From: Siphonodentalium dalli
Taxonomy: Eukaryota > Mollusca > Scaphopoda > Gadilida > Siphonodentaliidae
DNA length: 64,000 nucleotides
NCBI GenBank assembly: GCA_032622095.1
Contig: CP136064.1
Location: 263,355,863-263,419,862, forward strand
Direction of reading: 5' to 3'
Shown: piece after piece, positions 1 to 10,651 of the stretch
Layout: every line of letters starts with the position of its first letter
Position numbering within the stretch: the first letter of the stretch is position 1
Position numbers and translations under genes: made by a program
The notes under the pieces: generated by a model
Databases searched by the model: none
The model's input: the letters and a program-made list of their open reading frames with translations, nothing else
What the model was told of the DNA's origin: nothing

Positions 1-32
1 TAAAAAGTGTTAAAAAAAGTTTTTGTGTTAGG

Positions 33-99
33 CCAATGCATTGTCTTATATATGCGAGGCGACCTATGGTCGACTCGCATATATAAGAGAATGCATTGG
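33..99. repeat. B-type hairpin
   Basis: Near-perfect inverted repeat: CCAATGCATT-TCTTATATAT on one side and its complement on the other, with GGCGACC/GGTCGAC at the tip. It is the core of family B; the TTAA-type end of this copy is probably GGGTAAAGGG/TTAA at 241-254. Confidence 0.85.
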
Positions 100-1293
100 C
101 ACAGGGCATAACTGTAACCATCACAATGTGGGCAATGAGCCGGTTCCAATGATATCCATATGTGTATGGTTTTATTGAGACAGACCCAAGATAATTTAGG
201 CTGTTGCAGCTTTATTTGGCCGTTTTTTGGCCGGTTTGTTGGGTAAAGGGTTAAATGTGAGACCTCAGAATGCTAATGTAAAAAAAAACACAATTATTTT
301 CCCTTTACATGTCTTCCTCAGCTTTTGCTGAAAACTGGTATTTCTTGTGATATGTCCAAGTTGCTAGGTGTGAGCTTTAATGCTTATATGTTATCACATC
401 AATTAAAAATGCATGTTTTTTTTATTTCAACTGACTCAACCATATTCATTAGATATGTATACGCTTGACTACACTTTTTACTAACACTTATATCAGATAG
501 TTAATTTTCATGTTTGACCATGAAAATCCATAGTATCATACACAATGTGTCGATGTAATATAAACATCCATATTGTTTTCTGTCCAGCTTCATGCATCGC
601 TCTTTAAACTTATGGTCTATATTTTGTGATAACTTATTTGAAATCAATGTTGCCCACACTGATTTTAGTCTGAATCTGTTAACATGATCAGATTCAGTTG
701 AAATTAATATTTATCCCGAGTAGCCCAGAAGAACAGTTTCAGAAGAATATTAATGTTGATTACAAAATTGGAAGAAACTAGTGCTGGGTGGTATTTGCCT
801 ATAAAACTACCAGAGTAATTCTAAAATCACACCATGGTATACATGTTACAGGAAAGCAGTTATTACTTGAATCACCGATCGTAGTCACCCGTAATCTGAA
901 AAAACTGATGTTGTACACAAAGCACCTGCTGGTAATAAATAGACAGAACCGCACAGCATGTGAATGTTATTGCGCAAATGTAATTTGTTGTGCCATTAGA
1001 AATAAAAATTGTAAAAAAAATAGATTCTAATAGTAAACAGAACAAAGCAATCAAATTAATTTAGCCACGACTACAATCATTGTTGGGCAGTCTACAACCA
1101 ATGTTTAGCAGACTACAACCATTGTTGAGCAATAACATGTGGTTTAACTGTTTTACCTTCAAAATATATATTCAATATACCACGACTTCAGTAAACCAAT
1201 TTAAAACAATATTGACTCTACATGTAATGGTGACGGCGTTGTAATTCTTCACCAATTATAATCGCTGTTCCAAAATATCGCCCGGGACAAGAA
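100..1293. other. AT-rich sequence, no gene recognised
   Basis: No exon with family motifs could be found here on either strand, although the exon preceding M1 would be expected somewhere upstream. The only structure noted is a short direct repeat around 1075-1130 ('tacaacca-tgtt-agca'). Confidence 0.5.
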
Positions 1294-1672
1294 GCAAGCG
1301 TGGATATAGTTTGTATGACATTTGCAGAATGAGGTCCCCAGAGGGTGAATTTAGTGATGGCATCCCTCACAGCGGGCTAGCGGCACCAAACTTACACTCT
1401 GTAGACCTTATTCTGCTTAGGCATCATCTTCTGGGAAGTATATATATAGTCTCAAAGTAACATTGTTTTCAGTTACTTTTTTGCCTTCTGTTCAGTTTCT
1501 ATATCTCCTAATTTGTAGAAGATAAAATGCATAATCGAGGTGACTATAATGGGTGAACATCACCAACTTCAACTGGTGGACTTAAATCTGATCCTAGGTC
1601 TCCCATAGCAGTTGAGGCCTAAGCAGAATGAGAGTTCCCAGAGGGTGAATTTGGTGATGCTAGCCAGGCTTG
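1294..1672. mobile_element. A-type element, long form, degenerate
   Basis: Contains the family core (CAGAATGAGGTCCCCAGAGG, then GTGAATTTAGTGATG) near its left end, and a weaker opposite copy near the right, separated by the long-form spacer with the ATCACCAACTTCAACTGG segment. It ends CCAGGCTTG, 170 nt before exon 1a. Confidence 0.75.
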
Positions 1673-1840
1673 GGTGGAAGAAATATATATTTTCATGGAT
1701 TTTACTGTTTTCGTTGAATCACCATGGAAACATGTTTCTGCCTATCGTTCATTTATCGTGATTGAGCCAGTTCTAGTTTTTTCGTTGATTAACCTTGATA
1801 ACATGTTTCTGCCTATCGTTTGTTTATTTTATTTTTTCAG

Positions 1841-1975
1841 GGACTGAACCCATTTTACTGTTTCCAATGGTTCAGTATGTTTGTTTGGTTTGCAGAGGAT
1901 TATTGGGTCTATGCCATTTGTATAATCTTTATTTCGAACATTTCACTGATTGTGAAAGTATGGCAAATCAGACAG
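1841..1975 (+). CDS. ATP13A3: ATP13A3-like exon 1a: M1-M2 hairpin, alternative copy a
   Basis: This exon codes for 45 residues, phase 0 in and out, between a TTTTTTCAG acceptor and a CAG/GTTAG donor. It starts GLNPFYCFQWFSMFVW and ends with a second hydrophobic stretch (about residues 24-38) followed by KVWQIRQ. P5B ATPases have an NPFYxFQ-FS motif at the start of M1, so this is the M1-M2 hairpin that opens the conserved core and contributes to the substrate path in the membrane. It has the same length and phase as exon 1b at 2856-2990, with 26 of 45 residues identical. There is no stop or frameshift. The exon coding for the region before M1 was not found upstream. Confidence 0.9.
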
Positions 1976-2052
1976 GTTAGAGCACCAGTCGTGTTATAAA
2001 CAGGTTCTCTGTATATCCTTTGTTTCTCGCAGGTTAGAGCACCAGTCAGAAG

Positions 2053-2498
2053 TCTGGAAATATTGTGTGTGACATTTGCAGAATGAGGTCCCCAGAGGGT
2101 GAATTTAATGATGCTACCCATACAGCATGCTAGCATCACCAAATTAACCCTCTGGGGACCTCATATTGCTTAGGCCTTATCTTCTTGGAAGTATTTATAT
2201 TCTCAAATTAACATTGTTTTTAGTTTTTTCCCCCTTTTGTTCTGTGACAGTTTCTATATCCCGTAATTTGCAGAAGATAAAAAATGCATAATCGAGGTGA
2301 CTAATTGGTGAACATCACCAACTTCAACTGGGGAACTTCAATCTGATCCTATGTCTCCATTGCAGTTGAGGACTATGCAGAACAAGGTTCCCAGAGGGTG
2401 AATTTGGTGATGCTAGCCCATAATGCGGGATAGTGTTACTAAATTCACCCTCTGGGGACCCCATTCTGCAAATGTCAGACACACTATTTCCAGGCTTG
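2053..2498. mobile_element. A-type element, long form
   Basis: Paired hairpin cores at 2080-2165 and 2375-2475 with the long-form spacer between; the right end reads CACTATTTCCAGGCTTG. It lies in the intron between the alternative exons 1a and 1b. Confidence 0.85.
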
Positions 2499-2599
2499 TC
2501 AGAAAAATATAAGGCTACTTTATCCTTTGTCTCTCGCATATATACATGTACCAGTACCTCTGTTCTTCATGTTATGTCATATAGGCTAGCCTACATGTA

Positions 2600-2812
2600 C
2601 AGTAATGCCCTAAGTAATCGACTCCTTAATCACAGCAGAATTATGGGTAACTGTTCAGGTTTTAGTTGGAAATATGGCTTGTTGCCATTCATCGGAAAGC
2701 TCTCAGTGAGAGCTTTCCGATAAATGGCAACAAGCCATATTTCCGACTAAATCCTGAAAAGTTACCCATAATTATGCTGTGGTTAAGGAGTCAATTATTT
2801 AGGGCATTACTG
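2600..2812. mobile_element. C-type palindromic element
   Basis: A 213-bp near-perfect palindrome, CAGTAATGCCCTAA at one end and its complement at the other, with AAGCTCTCAGTGAGAGCTT at the centre and TA on both sides. TIR and TA target site suggest a pogo/Tc1-mariner MITE. It ends 43 nt before exon 1b. Confidence 0.9.
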
Positions 2813-2855
2813 TATGTCCTTGTATTTATATGTTTTTCTTCCTCTACATTTCCAG

Positions 2856-2990
2856 GGACTCTCTCCTTTCTATGTCTTCCAAGTTTTCAGTATGATCGTT
2901 TGGTATATTGATGAATATGAAATTTATGCCACGTGTATCATCGTTATATCAGTGTTCTCCCTCGCGGCAACGGTGTGGCAAACAAGAGCT
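2856..2990 (+). CDS. ATP13A3: ATP13A3-like exon 1b: M1-M2 hairpin, alternative copy b
   Basis: This exon also codes for 45 residues, phase 0 to phase 0, with acceptor TTTCCAG and donor GCT/GTAAGT. It begins GLSPFYVFQVFSMIVW, and its M2 ends AATVWQTRA. It aligns end to end with exon 1a without a gap. Differences fall mainly on the M1/M2 loop (YIDEYEIY against FAEDYWVY) and the second half of M2. Both open frames and both splice-site pairs are intact, so both are probably used. Including both would give two successive M1-M2 hairpins, so one-or-the-other splicing is inferred. The 880-nt intron between them carries an A-type and a C-type hairpin element. Confidence 0.9.
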
Positions 2991-3179
2991 GTAAGTTCCG
3001 ATGTTGTAAAATTAATTTCATTTTGTTGTTAAAAAAGTCTTCATGATCAGTGTTGTGACTAACTAGTTTTAATCTAAAGCTTTTTGTTAATGTTTTAATT
3101 TTTCTGGGCTTTTAATAGTTTGCTTAACTTAGAACATTTGCCTTTGTCCTTTATATGTCCTTGATAGAAACTATTTGGG

Positions 3180-3440
3180 GACCATTGAACTCACCGGTGT
3201 TCATCCGTCTGGCTGTCCGTCTGTCCTTGCATCCTTCTGTCCCAGATGGATTATAGATGATAACTATAGTTACAGTTATCCGATTGTTTTAAAAAATTTG
3301 GTATATGGATTACTCACATGAAATTACAGATCATGTTCGAATTTGGGTTTGGTCCCATCGTTTTTACTGGAGTTATGACTCTTGTTGACTTAGAATTTCC
3401 TGATTATTTTGGTATCCGGATGATAATGTCATAGACAGAA
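3180..3440. repeat. CCGTC-type repeat, copy 1
   Basis: Shares a long run with 5960-6240, including CAGTTATCCGATTGTTTT and GATCATGTTCGAATTTGGGT. It is a dispersed repeat of unknown class. It directly truncates the dead exon copy at 3441. Confidence 0.75.
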
Positions 3441-3896
3441 TTTCTATGTCTTCCAAGTTTTAAGTATGATTGTTTAGTATATGTATGAATATGAAATTTA
3501 TGCCACGTGTATCATGGTTATATAGAGAATAATTACCTGATAGAACTAATTCTTGAGAGGCAGTGACATTGTACAAACACGAGAGCGCTCAAGTGTTTTA
3601 CAAGATAGTCCCTGCCTCGATTGAATTATTTCAAGTCACCAGTTCAATCAAATGGTTATTCTGTTTATTATATTCCATTATATTAAACATCTGATTAATT
3701 AGAAATCACTGTCATTATACCCATGATGCATACCTTTTGATAGCGCATATGAATACATAAGGTTATATTTAATTGACATATTTCACTAGTGAAATTATCG
3801 TTTATAATCTCTCGATAAATCAAGGTAAATGACATACAGGAATGTAATAAATCAGTGTTCTCCCTCTCGGCAATGGTGTGGCAAACGAGCTGTAAG
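3441..3896 (+). pseudogene. Dead third copy of the M1-M2 exon, split by an insertion
   Basis: Positions 3441-3523 match exon 1b from its TTCTATGTC onward, and 3853-3896 match the end of 1b together with its GTAAGT donor and over 80 nt of following intron. The copy lacks the acceptor and the first codons. It has an in-frame TAG at 3475-3477 where 1b has TGG, a 2-nt deletion near the end, and about 330 bp of unrelated sequence inserted at 3524-3852. It is not usable as an exon. It shows that the exon was duplicated more than once in this lineage. Confidence 0.85.
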
Positions 3897-4112
3897 TTCC
3901 AATGGTGTAAATCAATTTAATTTGTTTTGTTAAATAAGTGTTCATGATCAATGTTGTGAAAACTAGTTTTAATCTGTTGTTGTTTGTAGTTTTCAACCAA
4001 CAGATGTGTATTATGTTTTCTGCCTTTGTTGCATTGTGAAACTAAAATTAGCTTAATGGTCTTAACACATGCTGAATTTTGCATTTTGTGTTGTTCTGAA
4101 TGTCCCACTTAA

Positions 4113-5821
4113 AGATACGGGCGGCGTTGGCTGTGGGTATGCTGTTAAAATGTTCACCACCGTCAAAAACTGCCATAAACAGAAAGAATAGTAAAATATA
4201 GACAGAATATGTTCTTATACCAATCAGAAATATGGCATAGACAGTATGTTATTGTCAAATGTTATTGTCAAATGTTTTTCCTTTGTTATGTAAACAAAAG
4301 CAAATAAACGTTACGTTTCAGGCTTTTGTTTAGATCCGGATATGGTAAACATAAAGAGCATTATTTGTTACTGTTTCCTGATATGGAAATAATAAAGAGC
4401 ATTTATATCATTTGTGTGTGATTAACCAATAGAATGGACCTATCCATAGGTACCGCCCCAATTTCAATTATAGCCAATGAGCCGATAGCTTAAACCCGGA
4501 AGCGACATGTCCCTGCCTAGTGATATGAATCGCACCACAAGCGGTTCCCTAACTACCATTGTAAGCCATAGGGAATTTACGAACACGAGAGCAAAATAAG
4601 TGTTAAAAACCTAAAATGGCGTTGAAATGTACATGGGGGGAACATGTCCGGTTGACGAACGATATTTATACATGTTTTAGTTCGGTTTCCTAAATAAAAA
4701 AGTAACTAAGACATCTGTTTACGCTGGATTAAACAATGCCAACAACCACACTCGGATTCTAGTGTTATTTACGATTTACTGAATCCATTTGAGAATCTAA
4801 AGCTTCCTCCATATTAATGCGACAATGTACGTATAAATGAGAATCATCACTGATGTTTTCCAAGAGAATTACACGAAATTTCACACATTGCAGCTTCGCG
4901 GTGTATACACACAACCTTCACCGAACAAGTTCACTTTGTGCTATTGTTGCCTCATGGTAACATGTAAATGACTCCATGATAGTCGGCGTTTTCTTTAATG
5001 TACTTTAGTGACGGCAAAATAGGATGTGGAATTTTAAAAGGTCATTGTTTGATAATCCTTTACATCCGGTGACAGTCACCGGGGCTCATTCAGGACGCTC
5101 GTGGTAACTATTATGGTAAACTGATATTGTTATATTTATTTCAACAAAAGAGGGATTATAGATTAATTACCACATGCACACCTCCGTTTGGTTTATTTCA
5201 TCAAGGTTTGAACCATTAGCATAGCTTTGATATTAAGTTTGCTATTTGATATTGAAGTTTCATAATGGCTTCATTTACACAGTTTGATTCAACGTTAACA
5301 TCTATCTTTGTTGGTTATCGGAAGTGGCCTAACGATCACACCTGGTTTTTTGTTTAAAAACTGGTTCTATTTTTGTTTATTTCCAACGACAGTCACTTTT
5401 ACAAGATGCATATATACACACAAAGGTATCTTGAAAATTGTGATATTCAGAAAGGAGCTATATTATCGTGTTACATGGCGTTTAACAACACAGTCCTTTC
5501 TCATCGGAAGCCATTTTAGCACTGAGGAGATAGCGAAATTGAGATGGCTTGTGGTGCGTAGTAACAGTAACCATGCAGTCTACTGGTGGGTGGGACGTAC
5601 GGATAGGTCCATTGCACTGTGTTATGTAAACAGAAGCAAAATTTCTGTAACACGAGCAGGCTCTTGTTTACGTACACCATCGTACCTCTTGACGACAATA
5701 TACTATTTACACGCTGATTATGTTTGGCATATGAACAAAACTATATATTTTTTAACATTCCTTCTGTTGATGGCGATTTGAATAAATATGAATCTTTTTG
5801 CAACGAACGCCGCCCGTGCCT
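4113..5821. mobile_element. TTAA-flanked element, 1.7 kb
   Basis: Terminal inverted repeats AGATACGGGCGGCGTT and, on the other strand, AGGCACGGGCGGCGTT, each preceded by TTAA (4109-4112 and 5822-5825). TTAA targeting is the piggyBac hallmark. No transposase was recognised inside; a 157-codon open frame at 5308-5781 resembles nothing known to me. Confidence 0.75.
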
Positions 5822-5959
5822 TTAATAACCTTTTCTTTAATGAATGGATTCTCTCATTCTGTAATAAAAGTCTACATTGGAATGGTCTATTGTTCATTTG
5901 GAGGGATGTTCAGTAAATTATAAGTTGATGACAGGCAATAAAAGTGCAGAAAGAATTAT

Positions 5960-6240
5960 TGGTGGGAAATCCATCTTTCTGTGCATGCGTCCGTCTGGCA
6001 GTCTGTGCATGCGTCCTTCTGCACCAGATGGTTTCCAGATGATAACTTTAGTTACAGTTATCCGATTGTTTTCAAATTTGGTATATTGATTACCTACAAG
6101 AAAATACAGATCATGTTCGAATTTGGGTTTGGTCCACTCATTTTTACCGGAGTTATGACCCTTGTTGTCTTAGAATTTCCTGATTATTTTGGTTTCCGGA
6201 TGATAACTTTATAGACCTAGAATTTACTGATTATTTTGGT
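5960..6240. repeat. CCGTC-type repeat, copy 2
   Basis: Second copy of the repeat at 3180-3440, with the same order of blocks; the last block is partly duplicated (GATTATTTTGGTTTC twice). Confidence 0.75.
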
Positions 6241-6394
6241 TTCTAATGGGACCTTTAATTAGTCAGTTATGAATCTTATAACATAAATTCTCAGATATTA
6301 CCAACAGATTAAATTGCACAACATGAATCGCTGAACAGGCGAGTGTTAGTGAGTACACATTTCTCTGCTAACTGTGTAAAACTTGTGGCGAAAT

Positions 6395-6842
6395 ATATGA
6401 AGATTGTGTATTATACTCACACGTGTATCCATGACATATACTCAACCAATGTACGAAGATTGTGTATTATACTCACACATGTATCCATGACATATACTCA
6501 ACCAATGTACGAAGATTGTGTATTATACTCACACATGTATCCATGACATATACTCAACCAATGTACGAAGATTGTGTATTATACTCACACATGTATCCAT
6601 GACATATACTCAACCAATGTACGAAGATTGTGTATTATACTCACACATGTATCCATGACATATACTCAACCAATGTATGAAGATAGTGTATTATACTCAC
6701 ACATGTATCCATGACATATACTCAACCAATGTACGAAGATTGTGTATTATACTCACACATGTATCCATGACATATACTCAACCAATGTATGAAGATTGTG
6801 TATTATACTCACACATGTATCCATGACATATACTCAACCAAT
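6395..6842. repeat. 56-bp minisatellite, 8 copies
   Basis: Exact 56-bp period (units begin at 6395, 6451, 6507, 6563, 6619, 6675, 6731 and 6787), with only scattered base changes. Unit includes GTACGAAGATTGTGTATTAT and CATGTATCCATGACATATAC. Confidence 0.97.
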
Positions 6843-6861
6843 GTACATGAAGAGTATTGCT

Positions 6862-7560
6862 TGTTAGCTCAACAATACTTTGTAAAGTTTGAGCTATTAC
6901 CATGGATTGGTGTCCGTCGCCTGTGCATCCGTCAACAATTTCCTTTGGCTCACCCTACAGGCCACATCCCTCATCCTATCATCAACAAACTTTATATGGA
7001 GATTCGTGGTGACCTCTAGATGGGAGCCATCAATTTTTTTCCGAAATTCTTTAGAAAATATGGCCGCCAACAGCCATTTTGAATTTCAAATTTGAATCCA
7101 TCGACACACCCTGCAGCCAGCATTTATTGGAGATTTTACTCTTTGCATGACTAAATCCTTGCTCACCCTACAGACCACATCCCTCATCCGATCACCACCA
7201 AACTTTCTAAGGGTCTTCGGAGTGACCTCCAGATGGGAGCCATTGATTTTTCCCGAAATTCCATAAAAACATGGCGGCCAGCAGCCATCTTGGATTTTAC
7301 TCTTTGCATGACTAAATCTTTCGGCAAACCCTTCAGGCCACAACCTGGATCCAATCGTCACCAAACTTTATATGGATCTTCAGGGATTCCTCTAGATTGG
7401 AGCCATCGATTATTTCTGAAATTTGTTATAAACATGGCTGCCATCTTGGATTAAATTTTATCCATCTGCACACCCTGCAGCCCACATTTATTGGTGAAAT
7501 GTTTCAAATGAAAAAAGTTTCATCTACACAATACAAGACCTTTACTGTAACTTTTTATAC
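6862..7560. repeat. Repeat made of about 150-bp monomers, copy 1
   Basis: Begins TTAGCTCAACAATACTTTG and repeats blocks such as CACATCCCTCATCC, ATCACCAAACTTT, GGGAGCCAT and ATGGCGGCCAGCAGCCAT. A second copy is at 34070-34730. The class is unknown; it is a dispersed composite repeat. Confidence 0.75.
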
Positions 7561-7610
7561 CCCCTTTTTTGTCCCCGACGTTTCCGTCGGAGGACTATAG
7601 AAATGACCCT

Positions 7611-7680
7611 CGTCCGTCCGTCCGTCCGTCCGTCCGTGTGTCCGTCCGTCCGTCTGTGTGTCCGTGCGTCTGTCCGTCCG
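7611..7680. repeat. CCGT microsatellite
   Basis: Imperfect (CCGT)n with GTGTG interruptions, leading straight into the 191-bp array. Confidence 0.95.
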
Positions 7681-8424
7681 AGATCGGGTACCTTCATGGT
7701 GTAATCAACTCCTCCTACAGTTTTAAACGTAGAGATTTGAAACTCTGGGATATTGTTCCTAACATGTTGGTGATTTGCAACATCTATATAGCTAATCAAA
7801 AATATCATTTTTTCCATATTTTTGGGAGGTTTTCGACTTAGAAAATTTGGAACATTTTTGCCTTTTGGATGAGATTGGGTACCTTAATGGTGTAATCAAC
7901 TCCTCCTACAGTTTTAAATGTAGAGATTTGAAACTCTGGGATATTGTTCCTAACATGTTGGTGATTTGCAACATCTATATAGCTAATAAAAAATATAATT
8001 TTTTCCATATTTTTGGGGGGTTTTCGACTTAGAAAATTTGGAACATTTTTGCCTTTTGGATGAGATTGGGTACCTTCATGGTGTAATCAACTCCTCCTAC
8101 AGTTTTAAATGTAGAGATTTTAAACTCTGGGATATTGTTCCTAACATGTTGGTGATTTGCAACATCTATATAGCTAATCAAAAATATCATTTTTTCCATA
8201 TTTTTGGGGGGTTTTCGACTTAGAAAATTTGGAACATTTTTGCCTTTTGGATGAGATTGGGTACCTTCATGGTGTAATCAACTCCTCCTACAGTTTTAAA
8301 TGTAGAGATTTGAAACTTTGGGATATTGTTCCTAACATGTTGGTGATTTGCAACATCTATATAGCTAATATTTTTTTTATGGAGTTATTAACCCTTTTCG
8401 ACTTAGAAAATTTCAACATTTTTT
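7680..8424. repeat. 191-bp tandem repeat, 4 copies
   Basis: GAGATNGGGTACCTT recurs at 7680, 7871, 8062 and 8253, exactly 191 bp apart. The copies are almost identical, so small open frames recur in each; these are repeat artefacts, not genes. The last copy is truncated. Confidence 0.96.
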
Positions 8425-8552
8425 TTTAATTTCTTTAACAAAGCGGCATCGAATTGCCATGTTGTGGGGGGACACTGTGGTCTGCTGACCTTTTATTTTT
8501 TTTAAAGGGTGGGTATACTGTTTTGCACCTGTCCGTCCGTACGTCCGTCCGA

Positions 8553-9422
8553 TGTCTGTTCATGTCATAACTTGAACAGTAGTGCTCGGATCTCAATGAA
8601 ATTTTGTATGGCTGTTCATTACTATGAGGGCATTCAATAGACGGTTACATCGTTTTGTTCTGATTTTCCATTCTAGAGTTATTCATCTTTGTTTATCTTG
8701 AAATGTTGGATTTTTGGTCTGTCTGGTGTCTGTTCATGTCATAACTTCAACAGTTGTGCTGGGATCTCAATGAAATTTGGTATGGATGTTCACTACTATG
8801 AGGACATTAAAGAGAGGGTTCCATCGTTTTGTTCGGATTTTCCATTCTGGAGTTATTCATCTTCGTTTATCTGGAAATGTTGGCTTTTTGGTCCGTCTGG
8901 TGTCTGTTCATGTCGTAACTTCAACAGTTGTGCTGGGATCTCAATGAAATTTGGTATGGATGTTCACTACTATGAGAACATTAAAAAGAGGGTTCCATTG
9001 TTTTGTTCGGATTTTCCATTCTAGAGTTATACATCTTAGTTTATCTGGAAATGTTGGCTTTTTGGTCCGTCTGGTGTCTGTTCATGTCGTAACTTCAACA
9101 GTTGTGCTGGGATCTCAATGAAATTTGGTATGGATGTTCACTACTATGAGGACATTCAATAGAGGGTTCCATTGTTCTGTTCTGCTTTTCCATTCTAGAG
9201 TTATTCATCTTTGTTTATCTGGAAATGTTGGTTGTTTGGTCCATCCAATGTCTGTTCAGCTCATAACTTGAACAGTAATGCTCGGATCTCAATGAAATTT
9301 TGTATGGATGTTCACCACTATGAGGACATTTAATGGCACATTCAAATGTTTGTTTTGTTTTTATTGTTCTATAGTTACTCATCTTTGTTTATATGAAAAT
9401 GCTGGTGTTTGGGTCCATCTGT
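8553..9422. repeat. 174-bp tandem repeat, 5 copies
   Basis: TGTCTGTTCATGTC-type starts at 8553, 8727, 8901, 9075 and 9249 give a constant 174-bp period. Divergence is higher at the outer copies than in the middle ones. Confidence 0.95.
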
Positions 9423-9800
9423 CTGAGTATAGCCCTCATAAGTTATAGATATGACCACACGAGGGGGTATGCACCGGACAACAGTCCATCTCTTGTTGGC
9501 TTTTCTTTCATTCTATACACTGCTCAGCAAAAAATAAGCTCCTTCCCAAGTTGAGCTACAGTGTCATTGAAAATTTCATGTATTGTGCCATAGTCCTTGT
9601 ATCCTCGACCTACCATTGTCTACTATGGGGTGATTGTTAGGTGTTAGGATCATCATTTGCAAACCTTGTGATATTATTGTCATTGAGGTTAACAGTTGGT
9701 TTTACTGAGTCAATGTTGGTGTTGGGTCACATTTGACATTTCATGAGAAAAAATGATAAAAATTGATGAGAGCTTCCTGAATTTTTGTGAAAACCCTATG

Positions 9801-9867
9801 CCAATGCATTCTCTTATATATGTGAGTCGACCATAGGTCACCTCGCATATATAAGAGAATGCATTGG
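9801..9867. repeat. B-type hairpin
   Basis: Core palindrome CCAATGCATTCTCTTATATA and complement. The following AT-rich GTTAAAGAATGTAAGAAAAA tract, which belongs to this family, is interrupted by two TTAA elements before the next hairpin at 12920. Confidence 0.85.
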
Positions 9868-9905
9868 TCTAACAAATTTTATCAATTATTTTTTATAATT
9901 GTTAA

Positions 9906-10488
9906 AGGGGTACTGTACGCCATTTTCATTAAATTTCCGGTGACAACAACGATCTAATATCGATAATATATAGAAACATAAGTAATTTGAGTCGAAGATG
10001 TATTCTGTAAACGCTCAGGTTAATAGGCTATCTTAAAATTTAATAATTTAAAAGTTAATAATTTGATATAAATTGAATTTATGACTGGAGCCATAAAATG
10101 GCGTCAATTAAATTACGGATTTCCGTAATCAAATAAAATAAATGAGGGATACTGGCTTGTTAAACCGATCGCACACACGATCGCTTAAAATATTATGATG
10201 ATACGGGGAGAACACACAAGCCACTCACTGACTAGCGACGATACAATAACTTAAATGATTATATGGGACTAGTATGCATATAATATAACTTTTATTTGAT
10301 TCATTTGGTTGAAAACTGTACAAAAATTACTCGACAACGACAATTTGTATTTTTGCATTCCGGTAAATTTGTCATCCGTAACACTACTTCGTACTCAACA
10401 GACTTTCAAATAATGAAAAAATTGTTACCTTATTCTCCGACTCCGAGACTATCAAAACCAACAACAACATTTGGCGTACAGTACCCCT
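9906..10488. mobile_element. TTAA-flanked element
   Basis: Terminal inverted repeats AGGGGTACTGTACGCCA are matched perfectly in opposite orientation, with TTAA at 9902-9905 and 10489-10492. Same family as 23842-24066. It lies within the AT-rich tail of a B-type copy. Confidence 0.88.
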
Positions 10489-10651
10489 TTAAAGAATGTA
10501 AGAAAAAATGAAACAAATGATAAAAAATTGTTGAAGAATGTAAGAAATAAAGATAAAAAATTATAAAAAATTTGTAAGAATGTAAGACAAAAATTATAAA
10601 AATTGTTATAGAATGTAAGAAAAAATTATAAAGAATGATAAAAATTGTTAA

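Noticed and set aside
1795..1980. Open frame overlapping exon 1a in another frame
   Set aside because: The family motif NPFY-FQ is in the neighbouring frame, which fits the splice sites.
5308..5781. 157-codon open frame
   Set aside because: Inside a TTAA-flanked element, but with no piggyBac or other motif I can recognise, and biased composition; treated as chance.
7847..8429. Series of near-identical 61-66 residue open frames
   Set aside because: They recur only because the DNA is a 191-bp tandem repeat; no protein motif and a CCGT microsatellite next to it.
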